From: Mytilus galloprovincialis
Taxonomy: Eukaryota; Mollusca; Bivalvia; Mytilida; Mytilidae
Reading direction: 5' to 3'
DNA: 64,000 nt
NCBI RefSeq assembly: GCF_965363235.1
Contig: NC_134849.1
Coordinates: 17,200,863-17,264,862, forward strand
This document shows positions 34,078 through 46,399 of the stretch, piece by piece; positions within the stretch are counted from its first letter, which is position 1, and every line of letters begins with the position of its first letter. A program made the translations under genes and the position numbers. The notes under the pieces were generated by a model, which worked only from the letters and a program-made list of their open reading frames with translations, ran no database searches and was not told the origin of the DNA.

Positions 34078-36083
34078 TTATACGTCGAAAAGTTTTGACA
34101 TGCGAATTCTTGCTGAAGAACATATCATATAATTACATCGTAAAGCCTTTTGAAAACACTCATAGGCTAAGTTTTTATCTCCTGACAATTCCACACATAC
34201 TCCAAGTACTGTTAATAAATCAGATGATCTGGTGGAGCCTTTGGCACATTCTTCTTTTACTGATGCGTTTAAATCACATAAAGCCTGTTGTTTATTGCGA
34301 ACCTTATTAAGATGATGATAGCATAGAAATCTAAGACAGTGAGACATTACAATGGGCGATATACTAATTGGACTATCTTTCACCTCAAGCTGTAGTTCTG
34401 CTGGAATCAACGATGAGTGTTGCAAGTACCTAACATCTCTTACAATCGCTATCTTCATTTTTTCAACCAATGTCATTTTGGAATGTACATTTTGCCTGTA
34501 ACGGTCTATAAGTTCTTCACTATAGGTATTTAATATAGGCACCATATTTGGTGAAGATCTTGATAGAACATAATCGATCAGTTTGAGTGTTACACTGAAC
34601 TGTCCTGTGCCATAATAAAAGGAAGCATATAACAACCAACCCGATACAGCATCTGTCTTGCTACAGTCTTGTAAATGTTTATGATAAAGTTTGTACATTT
34701 TATGTATCATGGTTGGTATTGGTAGAAGTTGCACTGCTAATTGACCGTAAATAGCGTGTTCCTGTTTACATACATCAATAATAAACGAGGTCGATTCTGA
34801 CTTAATTAAAGATGTAGTTAGTGCCATTACTTTATAGCACTCTCTAAAGTCATTCACCGTCTTAATTCCATAAATCCTGTAGTATAAGAAGTCAAGCTTC
34901 ATGAACGAAGATTCTTTCTTTGTACTTATTAAAACAGAGCTAGGCGGAAATAAATTCCTCGTCAATCTATCGATTCCGCCAACTTGTATGGTGTTTAGCA
35001 CACGTAGTAGCATTTTATTGTTATCTTGGGTGATCTTTTCTAGGAACATGTTGTGTTCAGGTATAAAATAATTTGGACAGTAACAGTTTTTAACCCATGA
35101 TGTTAATTTGTCTAAGCAGAGGAAAAAACAAGTAAACAATTTAGGTATTTGAAATGTGTCAATATCCACTTCCTCAGAGACCCAGAATAAAGCCGTCTTC
35201 ATAAAGTAAGAACACAATAAATCTTTGACATTAGAATTTGTGTTAACGATACGCTTTAAGGTTATTTTGAGAAGAGCGTAACATAGTAATTGTGTAAAAT
35301 TAAACGAATGTACAAGTTGTTTTTCTGCCACAGAAAAAGACACTCTCCATAATATATTAGAATCTGACATATGTTTAGGTCCTATAGGTACTAGCAAACA
35401 TCCGTATTGTTTAATTTTGTCAATCACAAAATTGGAGGGCCATTGCCTTCGATAACGCATTGTCCATGAAATTGCACTGTAAGGTAAATATTTACTCCGT
35501 AGGCAAAATGCAACATCCTCAATTTGATGTGTAAATGACAGACAAGGACCGTGTGTTACAAGGTGATAATGTGGATTTTGTTTCCTGAGACCATTTAGGA
35601 ATTCATCAACTGATAAATATAAACCGTGTGATGTACTTTCAAAGCTTTCAGGTGATATATTGTGAGTTTTTCCATCCCCTGCGGCTATTAATTTCAGTCT
35701 TGTAAATCCAGGATGATTCCTATCTGTCTCCATAACGAATACGGAATGTTGAATAAGGTATATATCCTGCACTTTTGTTTTGACATGTTTAGTATCTCTT
35801 ACATTCCGGATGACGTCTGCTTCATTGAGAACATACATTATATCTACGTCACTTCCTGGCAAATCTATTCCTTCTGCCAAACTTCCACTCGATATTTGTG
35901 TGTTACCATTAAATGCATTATAAATCATATCCAGGATAATAAATAGTCTTTGTCTGGTACGTACATCTATTTCAGTACCAACTGTCTTTACTAAAAGTTC
36001 GAATAAGTTTTTTTCTTTTGATTCATTTTCAGGCCAGAGAGAGTGTTCTAAAACATGTAAAATACATTTATTTATTGATTCAT
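34078..36083 (-). CDS. Mab-21 domain / cGAS-like nucleotidyltransferase-fold protein
   Basis: The main open frame encodes 616 residues from an ATG at 35928. The same frame stays open upstream to about 36084 and encodes ELLVKTVGTEIDVRTRQRLF, which is the family's usual N-terminus, so the true start lies in an unseen upstream exon. A weak acceptor (TTTTAAG|AT) near 36083 is possible. The NTase signature is intact: ISSGSLAEGIDLPGSDVDIM, giving the GS pair and the DxD acid pair. The third catalytic acid was not identified, so activity is uncertain. The Mab-21 C-lobe follows (RRQWPSNFVIDKIKQYGC, SFSVAEKQLVHSFNFTQLLC, LLCSYFMKTALFWV). The last about 250 residues are helical with a TPR-like end (NLAYECFQKALRCN). 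Relatives include cGAS-like receptors, nucleic-acid sensors upstream of STING, strongly expanded in bivalves. Sensing by this protein is inference. Confidence 0.85.
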
Positions 36084-36089
36084 CTTAAA

Positions 36090-37028
36090 ACTGTTTACTG
36101 ACGTCCGTACAAATAACGTAATATTGCGTATATCCCAAACCAAATATAATTAATGGCAGTTCACATCGGCCTAGTATAAATTGGCATAAAGATATGAAAT
36201 ATATCGACCAGACGATAAATTTCGTTGTTATAAAATGTTACAGATTGTAGAAAAATGTTGTCTGCATCAAGCAAACATTGTATAAGCATGATATATTAGC
36301 ACGTTTTTAAATATTTGGTTTGCCTTTTCAAAGTGAAAACTTTATTATTATGATTACAATATATTATAATATATCAAACCGTATATGTATCAATACGTTG
36401 AAGGAATTGTCCCATTAACAAATCTTACATATTTTTTTTATTGCAGTACTGCCTACAGATAATCTGAGAATTGTTGATTACGGAGCATCTAAATGCTTCT
36501 CTTGTTTTATTTATGGTGTGAGTTTCTCAGTTTTTTGTTAACTTTATAGTATTTTATGAACTCGTTATTTCATTCTGTTGTCCATGTAAAAATATTATTG
36601 CTAACGACACAACTATCCACCAGAGACTAAATAACGTATATGCTAGCAACATTTATTTAAGAATTGAATGCTTCTTTTTGTAACTTTATTGGGGTGTAAA
36701 AGCGTTGACCGAAGTACATTTTGTATGAAGCACAGAACCGATTCATTCTAAAAATGTGCGCACGGTTAACGCTTTTACAACCCTATGAAGTTACAAAAAG
36801 AAGCATTCAATACTTATAATTACATTTTTCAGCTAGGATCATGAAATCACAATTTACATCAAGTTTTTATTTAATTTACCTGTGCACTTTATTATGGGAC
36901 TTCGTGTCATCATGAATATAAAGTTTTATTGTGTAATGCAACTGCTTAAGGAAGAACACATGATGTGCAGTTAGCCAATCAGAATAACGTTTTATAATGA
37001 AAATTACATCTAATGTAATTATTTCAAT
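36090..37028. other. Non-coding DNA between two minus-strand genes
   Basis: Contains the hairpin element at 36658-36816. The upstream exon expected for the Mab-21-like gene should lie here or beyond but was not identified. Confidence 0.4.
36658..36816. mobile_element. Hairpin MITE, 159 bp
   Basis: The left arm contains TTGAATGCTTCTTTTTGTAA then CTTTATTGGGGTGTAAAAGC. The right arm is the inverted copy (GCTTTTACAACCCTATGAAG then TTACAAAAAGAAGCATTCAA). Arms are about 53 bp with a central CGTTAACCG/CGGTTAACG pair. Non-coding. No clear target duplication. Confidence 0.8.
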
Positions 37029-37439
37029 TTATGCTACATCCTGATCTAGCTCAAACCCGTAGTTGTCTATTTTGTTTTCAAATGTATAAAACCTCATCAA
37101 TTGATTACCTCTATTACAGTCTGTACAATTCTGTAAGTATTCCAGATATTTATTTGAAGATTTGTCAGGATATCTAAGGTTTAGTATCCACTGTTCAAGT
37201 GTTTTCCTTCTATGGAGGCAATCATTATACGTTCGTTCAAACTGTTGGATTGTCAATCCGAAAATATCGTTTGAGATAAACATCCCTCCGTCTTCTGATT
37301 GGTAAATTGATGGAGTGTATTTGCGCCTTCCACGGTATGGAAAGTGTTTAACCCCATATTTTTCCAAGTATGTAATTTTTCTCATTCCATAAACATTTTC
37401 ATTGTCGTCATTTTCTTGGGTTTTGCTATTTTTGTCCAT
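37029..37439 (-). CDS. Unrecognised 136-residue protein
   Basis: I do not recognise the family. The frame from the ATG at 37437-37439 is open for 136 codons. It starts acidic and polar (MDKNSKTQENDDNENVYGMR), then has a basic aromatic stretch (KHFPYRGRRKYTPSIYQ), GGMFISNDIFGLTIQQFERT, a CLHRRKTLEQWILNLRYP helix and CTDC. There is no signal peptide or membrane segment. Directly upstream is a textbook acceptor, TTTTTATATTTAG, so a 5' UTR intron is likely and the ATG just after it (ATTCATCATGG) is preferred to the longer frame beginning at 37472. It is 0.95 kb upstream of the Mab-21-like gene on the same strand; a shared transcript is possible but not shown, since each has its own stop. Confidence 0.55.
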   Translation of the reverse strand: MDKNSKTQENDDNENVYGMRKITYLEKYGVKHFPYRGRRKYTPSIYQSEDGGMFISNDIFGLTIQQFERTYNDCLHRRKTLEQWILNLRYPDKSSNKYLEYLQNCTDCNRGNQLMRFYTFENKIDNYGFELDQDVA

Positions 37440-37474
37440 GATGAATCTAAATATAAAAATCATGAAATGCATTA

Positions 37475-39205
37475 AATAAGCCTACAGACATTAACATTAG
37501 TCTATTCATAGTGTACCATCATTGTTGGAAATCTAATGTCGTAAACTGTTGTTAACTTACTTGTGTTTCATCAATGAAACAGCTGACAATTATCAAATGA
37601 AACATTGCATGCATTATGCCCAACGTTTTTTAGTGTTGGAAAGTATAAGATGTAAATAAAACCTTTCAAACGGTTTAATGTAAAGAGATTTAGCGTCATG
37701 CTATCCTTTAGGTCGCTGTAAAGCTTGAAAAAATGTAAAGATTTGGAATAAAGCATACTGTCTGTTAATATGATATCACTGAACGATTAACAAACATGTA
37801 AGTCATCAAACAACGATAACCACATGAAACAAGACTTCTGGATTTGAGATAGAAAATGACTGGGATTAACAAATTAAACTTAGTATTTGTGTAATGCATG
37901 TGTATATTTATAGAAAGAGAATCATCCATAGATCTGATTTTTAATCGTTATAATGGTGAAATTTAATCTCTTTTTCGGGTAACTATGGCAACAATCTGCA
38001 TTTTTTTATACAAAATATTGCAAAAAAGGGGGATGAACATGTCCCAAAAGTCTCCAAAATTTGGTCCAAAGGAAAATTTCAGTCAATTACAGTGATTCCT
38101 TTCCTGAAACCATAGACATATATCTATCAACAGGTCCACAAAAAATCATTTGCATTTCTGCTTGTTTTTCCATAAAATTGAATTGAAAAGATCGAGCGTC
38201 AAATCTTAGTTGATAAACACTACAATAATTTATGGACCCATGGGCGGTACGGATAGAAAAATACGGACTGTCAAACAGAAAAATGGCCTATGAAACACGG
38301 TAAAAACAATCTAAATGTCCATAAAAACCCACTAAGAAGGCTATACTATTCTTCAATTATATAAAAATCAATTTCATTATCTTTCATATTTAAAATATCA
38401 CCATGTTCATAATGCGAACCTAAACTTCTAACTGTGTATTACTACCTTAGAGTTACAGACATGTATAAAAACATAGCTTAGCTATTAGCTGGGTACTTGA
38501 TATAAATTATGTGTCTTATATCTCAATTTCACTTGCCCTTTGAAGGCAGCCGCTCATTGAAGTTGAAACGAAAAAAGAGGAAATTTTCATGATAAACGAA
38601 TAGTCAGGTACATGACCAGATCGTATCTGTTTCTGTTTGTTTTTAAAACAAGAGATGAAAGGAGATGGGGACCTACGTATGTAAGTGTTATACGCTTGTA
38701 TAAAAACACATTAAATGAAATTCAAACATAACTGAATGAATCATAATTCGATACCTCACTCCAATTTTTATTCATTTCTTGAAGGTAAAGTGTAAGAGTA
38801 TAATGAATTTTGATGTGCACATATCAGCTGGTTATGTAAGACACGTTTGTTTAAAATTTTATTCACATTCAAAGTTTACAAGCCAATCCTTTTAAAATGA
38901 AAGAAAACACTTTATGTTGAAAGTGTTAACTCAATATTCTGAACATGCAAGTTTGTAATTTAAAGTTTCGGAAATTAATCTGAAAGATGAAATTTTAAAG
39001 GGATAATATTCTTGATTCTGAAATTGAAAGACACATTGTATAGTAATCTTAGCAAATTGCAATTCTTTATGTAAAATTCTACGACACAACGTTGATTGTA
39101 TGACAAGATATAATTATTATATAAGATGTCTTATTGAGTTAAAATCATCAAAGATGTTGTACACAGACATCACAGAAATATAATAAAAGCTTGAAACTAC
39201 TAAAT
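37475..39205. other. Intergenic DNA, no feature seen
   Basis: AT-rich and unremarkable. The 5' UTR exon of the gene at 37029-37439 may lie here. Confidence 0.4.
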
Positions 39206-39214
39206 AGTTAAAAT

Positions 39215-39450
39215 TGAGAATGGAATAGGGGAATGTGTCAAAGAGACAACAACCCGACCATAGATCAGACAACAGCCGAAGACCACCAATGGGTCTTCAA
39301 TGCAGCGAGAAACTCACGCACCCAGAGTCGTTCTTCAGCTGGCCCCTTAACAAATAAGTATATTAGTTCAATGATAATGATCGTCATACTCTGAATTATA
39401 CACAAGAAACTAAAATTAAAAAGCATACAAGACCAACAAAGGCCAGATGT
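39215..39450 (+). repeat. Partial copy of the GGGGAATGTGTCAAAG MITE family
   Basis: AATAGGGGAATGTGTCAAAG then AGACAACAACCCGACCATAG, CAATGGGTCTTCAATGCAGC and TTCAGCTGGCCCCTTAACAA, matching the left half of the element at 9922-10409. The right inverted end is missing. Confidence 0.75.
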
Positions 39451-41185
39451 AGTCGTTTAAGGAAGCTGAAACAAATTCCTGGTAAACTAATTTTCAAGTA
39501 CTTGACGTCCAGATCTTATCTGCTATTGTTTGCTTTCAGACAATGAGATGGGAAGCTTGATTAAAATCACTTGTGTGTATGAACTGTAACGGAAATTGAA
39601 ACTCAACTCTCCACTGACTCATACTCGGAAACCTCGCTCGTTTATTCTTATAAATAAATTTCTTGGTTGGCAAATGTAAAGACACAAATGAGCTTTGGCT
39701 TCTTTTTTGTCTTTTGATACCTGATACATTTCATCCTAATACCAATACAAGTAGTCTATGTGAGACACTTGATAGTAGTTTTTTGTACCTTAAAAGTACA
39801 CTTAACTATCTAAAATCGTAACTATACAAATGTAGAGATTTGGTATGTTTGTCAATTAAAGAAATACACAAACAGCAAAGCCTTTGGAAGGGGATCCATT
39901 TCAGGTATCTAAATCCTCATTTGCTCCATCGAGATGAGCAATAAGAATATGAAAACAAAGACATGTAAAGGTCTAACTATTGTCTTAATCTACACCTTAG
40001 TGTGTGGGCAATGACATAATCCTGATATCCGTCATGATAATGAAAAGGACAATACGATTTACCAAAATGGAATCTGACTTTACTTTTTACCCATATATTC
40101 GACACCTCTGTAGAAAAGAAACCCAATAAATATTTCATACTTTAAAGGAATATAAAAATACAAAATTGACTGTATGCAAGGCAACAATGATCACCTACGT
40201 CAGGGTCTTCAACAAACGAGACAAACAGTATATTTTGAGACAATTTAAAAGGAAAATATGATTTGATCAGAATACTGTTAAGTACACCTGATGACGCTTA
40301 CAGTGTACGTCCGTCCTATGCAAATAACAAAAAAGTAGTAAATGCGTGGTTCAGTAGCAGGGACCAAAACTTCACAAAACATGATCGAAATAAACCGTAA
40401 AAGGTAGAAGGGGAATGCATTTTGCAGAGCCTACAAAATATACAATTACTTGTCTTCAATAAACCATATATCTCACGACGTTTACTATTTTCACCTTAAT
40501 AGTGACATGCGATTTATGATCGACACATTACATCACACTAGAGTATCCCTGATATGTCAAAACTAAGCAAATTTACATACTTCTTAACCCTGACCTTATG
40601 AAAAATTATGCCATTTTTGTGCATAAAATTTGATATCTGGACAACTTTTCCCACGGTATTTAGTTTGTAACCCACATTTGTTTTTTCTCATCCGAATTAT
40701 CATGTTTGAACAGCGGTATACTACTGTTGCCCTTAATTAATGCAATTAAAAACTTACATTTTCTTCAGTAGAGGATCATTGACAGTAGTAACATCATGCT
40801 TCCTTTACCACCTCTATCATTTATTGAAAAAGTCTAACGAGGAAGAAAACTTCCAGCTTATAATTTAAAGTACTTTTCCATGGATAAATTTCCATTGGCT
40901 CATCATTTTAACAAAGAGATACACAGATAAATATTATAAGTGTTTCACACTTGTTTTGATATACATTAAGGAAATAAAATACAATTAAATGAAACTTGCA
41001 AATATCTGTGTTTACAATTGTCCATGATGTCATAGGACAAAAAGTTTAATGACGAAAAAATACCAACCCCATAGAAAAATACATACGGAAGTTACTCGGT
41101 TTTGTTTTTTTGTTTTTGCTTCTTTTCATGTAATAAATTCCAGGCATGTTAATTTATTATTTTGTCATTGCAATATCAGTTTGTG
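39451..41185. other. Intergenic DNA with a minor repeat relic
   Basis: No gene supported. Near 40706-40735 the text GAACAGCGGTATACTACTGT then TGCCC is the inverted start of the AAAGGCAACAGTAGTATACC family. Confidence 0.4.
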
Positions 41186-41189
41186 TAAT

Positions 41190-41525
41190 TGCAAATGAAC
41201 CACCCTCCACAAGAGACCATCATAGGAGTTTACAACGGTAGGTCACTATACGACAATAAACGATGAGAAAAACATCTACCAAATAGTCAGAATTAAAGGC
41301 AGCAAAATTATAAATGTAAAACATTTCTAACGAGAAAATTATTGGACTGACTCATGTACAAAACAATGAACAAACTACATACATCCATATGAAATACAGC
41401 AACAAACGACAACCACTGTAAATTGCATGCTCCTGACATGGGACAGGTACACACAAATTGTGACGGAGTTGAACATGTAAGCGGGAACACAACCCTCCCC
41501 TAACCCAGGACAGAGAAGTAATAGA
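41190..41525 (+). repeat. Diverged copy of the 25100-25425 repeat
   Basis: Shares ACAAACGACAACCACTGTAA, GCATGCTCCTGACATGGGAC, AGGTACACACA and GCGGGAACACAACCCTCCCC with the copy at 25100. Minus-strand frames across it are shadows. Confidence 0.6.
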
Positions 41526-43840
41526 AAAATGAATGAACAAACCATTAAAATCGTTTGTAAACGATTTAACTCATCAGATTTATACAAAGCAGAAAAAACA
41601 AGAACCTTTTCATAGCAGGAGACATAAAATCCTCCGACGAATTTGTTTGGAGCGTTATGATTATGTAATTCCTTGAGAGCAGGATTTCTTTTCGTATAGA
41701 TTTCTACATTAAAACGAGATGTGAACATCGCTTAACGAGATCTGAACAGCGCTTTACCACTGTAAAGCTGATTATAGGGTTTTGAGATTGGTATGAACAT
41801 CCGTAAACGGCTTTTTTTCTTGCAGAAAATGTGGTGTGTTGGATTTTGAATTTAAAAAGTGCTACTGACAGACTCCCAAAGTTTTTGTACAAGGCTTCTG
41901 TATTCACACCATTTTGAGTGCCATCAAACTTCTGCAAAAAAAAAACCAGATTAAAATCCTAGTTTACAATGATACCAAAGACTTATCACACATGTCACAG
42001 CTGATATATATTAGAAATAGAGAGACGCGATAAGTAAATTTTGAATAACAAAAATTCGTAAGGGTTCCGCGGAACCCAGTGTCTCGCCTACTATTGCTGT
42101 TATTCGCAGGCTCAACAAAAATGAGAAAAAAATCAATAAAAATATCCCTCTTGATACTATTTGTTGACTGTGAGAAGCATCTGTCCAAGTTTGGTAAATA
42201 TCCACGATAGTTTATGAATCTAATAAATGGTTTAAAAACTAAAAACATTTCTTTCTAGATACTAGCTTTTGATCATGAACAAGCTTAACTCCAAGTTTGG
42301 TACAAATCCAAAACAGTATAAGAAAGGTATTAAAATTAAAAAAAACTTTAACCACATAGTGAATGTGTTTTTTCCTGGCCAAATTTTTTTTTTACAAAAG
42401 TTGACCTTTAATAGGGAAAATAGAAAAAAGAAAGCAAATTCAAATCTAGAACTGAAAATAAATTATCAAGCCCTTACAAGAAAGCAACAACGGATGAACA
42501 GGAAACGAAGTGATACAGTTTTCAAAATAAGCAATACTAATCACAGATATCCCGTAAGTTATATCAAAAAAGATCAGAGCTGATTAAGTCAGTTAAAAAT
42601 TAATAGTATATCATATAAACCCAAACGAATTGAAATAAACTAGCAAAGTGTACAATTTCAAGGCAGAGCCGAAAATTCAATTTATTCAGTTAGCAGTGTC
42701 TTTTTTTGCACTTCGGTGTCCCTGATGATTTACGTTTATAGTTGAAATCGATTACTGACTAACACCGGTATACTATTGTTGCCTTTATATGTTACCTGGA
42801 AAAAAAAGAAAATGTGAATTTACACAACTCAAAAAACAGGACTGACCAGGAATGCATTAGCAAGAATACAAAACTGAAGATACAAGAAAGCTATCAATGC
42901 AAAAGATCACTGAAAGAGAAAGGAAACAAAAAACAGCTAACTATCATAGAATTTTTTTTAGAACGCAGTGATAATATCAGTAATATGCCGAATAAGAAGG
43001 AAGTGAAAAAAGTTAATGACCATCAAAAGCCGAAACGGATACTTGAAGATTACATAAACAATTACTACAGTGATAATTTTCGTTTGGAAAAAGAAACAAC
43101 CAAGGCCAGTAGAGCTAAATGTCGTCCAAGTATAATATTTTGCAGTTTCGTTCACAACAAAAAGATAGTGCTTCTGCATTAAAAATGAAAATATGGCCCT
43201 GATGACAAGCAAAGGACTGAATGAAAAACTTGGCGAAACTGACAGAGCACTAGAAAGTTTATTACAGAAACTCTTATGATTCTTTAAAGGATAGTTAATT
43301 ATATGGGCAAAACAAAAATAGCGTTTAGTAAAGGACAGATAATTGATATTAGTGTTGGACGGAAACAAAATGGGTAAGGTAAATGTTGAGCATAAAGTCA
43401 TTGGGTTCAAAATAGAACTAGTCAAATTTGCTGATATCAATAGGCAATACGTCCATAGTTTTACTAATCAATACGAGATGATACACTTATTGAAATCATA
43501 AATCATAAAAATTTAAATAATTACTATTCCTACAAAATATTTTTCCGATAACAGCATTGTCAGATGTTTCCCCTTTGAGCAGATACAAACATGTGTATTA
43601 AAGAAAAGTGTTAAATTCACATAGCGGTGAACGGTTGGTAGTTATTTTCTTGACATCACCACGGCTTTTCATTAACAAAACATAACACCCTTATTTATCT
43701 GAGATGTTGTTGAAAATATCATCATTTTATTACCTTTGTGTGAGGAGGATATTTCGAAAACGGTATATTCATTCCAATCCTTTGCATTGCATGCCCAATT
43801 ACCTTAATTTACTTAATTTATATGTGGCATTCTTCAGCTT
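41526..43840. other. Non-coding DNA, repeat fragments and two unconvincing lysine-rich frames
   Basis: GGTTCCGCGGAACC, a palindrome at about 42063-42076, with AGTGTCTCGCCTACTATTGC marks a repeat start known to me from mussel DNA; TCCAAGTTTGGTAAATATCC recurs in it. Frames at 42269-42583 and 42814-43182 (plus) are rich in Lys and Asn, reflect AT bias and show no domain; they may be relics. Near 42765-42793 the inverted start of the AAAGGCAACAGTAGTATACC family occurs. Confidence 0.4.
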
Positions 43841-43844
43841 AGAT

Positions 43845-44310
43845 TAGAAACAGGACGTTGTCCTAAGTTTAGAGAACCCCAATACATCAATTGGAACCAT
43901 ACCTTCAAAATAATTATGGATTCCATTGAGGACTAAGCAAGAGCATGGGCTAAGCGAGAAGAAGTTGAACTGGACACTTTGTCAGAATGGGTTAAAACTA
44001 TCAGGTCTCTGATAAAACGTCGCATTCACGAGTTAAATTAAAGCGCGAAAGCGCTGTAAAGGCAGTTAATTACAGGTTGTGTGTATTTCTAGTCCAGTTA
44101 TATCATTATCTTCCATAGAACAGAGGTGGTTTGTAGAATTTAAGATTTAGGGTTCTTTTGTACCTAGTTCACCTATATCTATAGTCTACTGTTTACAGTA
44201 TATTTTCTGTGCCTCGCCATGAAATGCATTTTTAGCCATGGCCTTGTCAGTTTGCTTTAAATTTATGAGTTTGACTGTCCCTTATGTGTCTTTCGTCCCT
44301 CTTCTTTAGA
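43845..44310 (+). mobile_element. Internally deleted Penelope-like element
   Basis: The first part translates to the region before the RT palm: RCPKFREPQYINWNHTFKII then ELDTLSEWVKTIRSLIKRRI. About 100 bp later comes the element's 3' tail (ATTTTTAGCCATGGCCTTGT, TTTATGAGTTTGACTGTCCC). The whole palm, thumb and C-terminal domains are absent. Confidence 0.7.
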
Positions 44311-44677
44311 CATATAAGAACTTTTCCTTTTCAATATAAATAGACTATTTTTAATTATTGATTGTATACGCATATTCTATGACTCCTATAAAAAGAAGTT
44401 CACAAAGATTGACTAGTCTCTGTACTGTGTGTATAGCAAGAACATCAAGTAACATAATGGTAAATGTACATAGTAACACATCAACTTTTTTGATGACCAT
44501 ACCTGCCAACTGTCAGTATTTGCAGAGTATTTCCCCCATCGAGCTCGAGGCTCCCAAATGGAAATTGTGTAAGAGCAATTTTGTCGACTATTTTAAAGAA
44601 AACAATTAATTCAACAATGGCAATGAGCTTGTTTATGCACGAAGAAGCCAAAAACCACATTAGAATATATTTGAAGG

Positions 44678-46386
44678 GAATCCATGACTAATCGCCCCAT
44701 TAGCAAATAGCCCCACTTTTTCACTAACTCGCCCCACTTTAAAAAAAAACTGCCCCAACCTGGATAACCAAATCGCCCCACTTGTGAAATGTGTTATATC
44801 CCTTAATATTACTCCTGCCAACTTGACCCAACTTATAGAAAACGATAATATCTAGATAAATATATTATTAACCAGGAAGAATTTACTATTGCCAACTCGC
44901 CCCACTCATGTAAAAAGATGTTATCCCGTTGTATATAAGTTAAATTCCGTTAATATTACTCCTGCCAACTGGTCCCACCTAATGGAAATCAGTGAAATCT
45001 AGATAAATATATTATTAACCAGGATGAATTTAGTAATGCCAAATAAAGGCAACAGTAGTATACCGCTATTCAAAACTCATAAATCCAGGGACAAAAAACA
45101 AAATCGGGGTAACAAACTAAAACCGAGGGAAACGCATTAAATATAAGAGGAGAACAACGACATAACACCGAAACGGACCAAGCATCAGACAAAACACCAC
45201 GAGAATAACAAATATAACATGAAAACCAAATACATGAATTAGGGATAGACAAGTACCGTGCCACGTCTGATCTCAATATCTCAAAAATAAGAGAAAACAC
45301 AAACGACTCAACGTTATATTAAAATGCAACACACACAGAAACGAACAATAATATAACAATGGCCATCTTCCTGACTTGGTACAGGACACTTTTAAAGGGA
45401 ATAAAAATAAAAAGTGGTGGGTTGAACCTGGTTTTGTGGCATGCCAAACCTCGCACTTTAATGGCAAAGTTAAATATAACATTGAAATGACAACATATTA
45501 CAGGACTACAATACAAATAAATAGGAGAACATATTAGACAAAGATTAACATGATTAATAGATAACAAAAAGCATCAGGTTTAAAATTCAATACGCCAAAA
45601 ACGCGCCTTGTCCACACAGGACTTACAAGTGACGCCCAGATATAAAAGATCGAAAGAGAAAAAAGTACAAAGTTGTACAGCACTGGAGATAAAAAGTTGA
45701 AAAGGTTTCGCCAAATACGGCATGGTTTTTATGCCCGGGATAAGAACATTCTTATTATATAGAACAATTCATGCTATTGCAAACAGTAAATTTTATCAAA
45801 TGAATATGAAAGAGATATACATAAAGAAACTGAAGTATTAACTAATTACAGAAAACTAAACCCGAATACATAACGCCCAGATATAAAAGATCGAAAGTGA
45901 AAAAGGCACAAAGCCGCACAGCACCGAAGACTAAAAGCTGAAAAGGTCTTGCCACTCTCCCCACTTATGGAAAAAGATGTTATCCCGTTGAATATAATTT
46001 AAATTCCTTATATTGCATTATGATACAATTAACAGGTTTCTTTTCAATTGTTATGCAAATAACTAAGCTTCAAAACTTAGTTATTCTTCAAAAATACATT
46101 TTTTTTTTAGAATTATAATTTCAGTATATCAATAATAGTAATTAAATAAATTTTCGGTTTGTTTGTATTCTGTGTAGATTAGTTTTCATTAAAGTGGTGC
46201 GAGTTTTTATTTTTAATTATATATATATATATTAATCTAAATATTACCGTTTTTTAGGGCGGGTTGGCAGGAGTAATATTTAACATGATTTAACCAATTT
46301 CACATGTGGGGCGATTTGATAAATCAGTTTGTGGCGGTTTTTTTAAAAGTGGGCAATTAGCCAGTGGGGCGACTTGTCCTGCTTCC
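44678..46386. mobile_element. Mutator-like foldback element with CGCCCCA ends, interrupted by another repeat
   Basis: Flanked by a perfect 9-bp duplication ATTTGAAGG (44669-44677, 46387-46395). The left end (GACTAATCGCCCCATTAGC, then AAATCGCCCCACTTGTGAAA, TAATATTACTCCTGCCAAC) and the reverse complement of the right end (GACAAGTCGCCCCACTGGC, AAATCGCCCCACATGTGAAA, TAATATTACTCCTGCCAAC) are inverted copies over about 135 bp. A subterminal unit of about 145 bp (TAATATTACTCCTGCCAACT ... AAAGATGTTATCCCGTTG) is tandemly duplicated at the left. Non-coding. Superfamily inferred from the 9-bp duplication. Confidence 0.85.
45042..45948 (+). repeat. Dispersed repeat inserted in the foldback element, 907 bp
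   Basis: Starts AATAAAGGCAACAGTAGTAT then ACCGCTATTCAAAACTCATA and ends GAAAAGGTCT. It is flanked by TGCCA (45037-45041, 45949-45953) and splits the second subterminal unit of the host element, whose intact first unit shows the empty site. Internally ACGCCCAGATATAAAAGATC with GAAAG occurs twice. It is the longest copy of the family in the window and has no clear coding potential. Confidence 0.8.
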
Positions 46387-46399
46387 ATTTGAAGGCCCC

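Noticed and set aside
36430-36520. Possible plus-strand exon after a TTTTTTTATTGCAG acceptor-like tract
   Set aside because: The downstream text shows no recognisable coding similarity and no partner exon was found.
42269-43182. Two lysine- and asparagine-rich frames as a possible gene
   Set aside because: Composition follows the AT bias, no motif is recognisable, and the frames are not linked by good splice sites. Noted as possible relics only.
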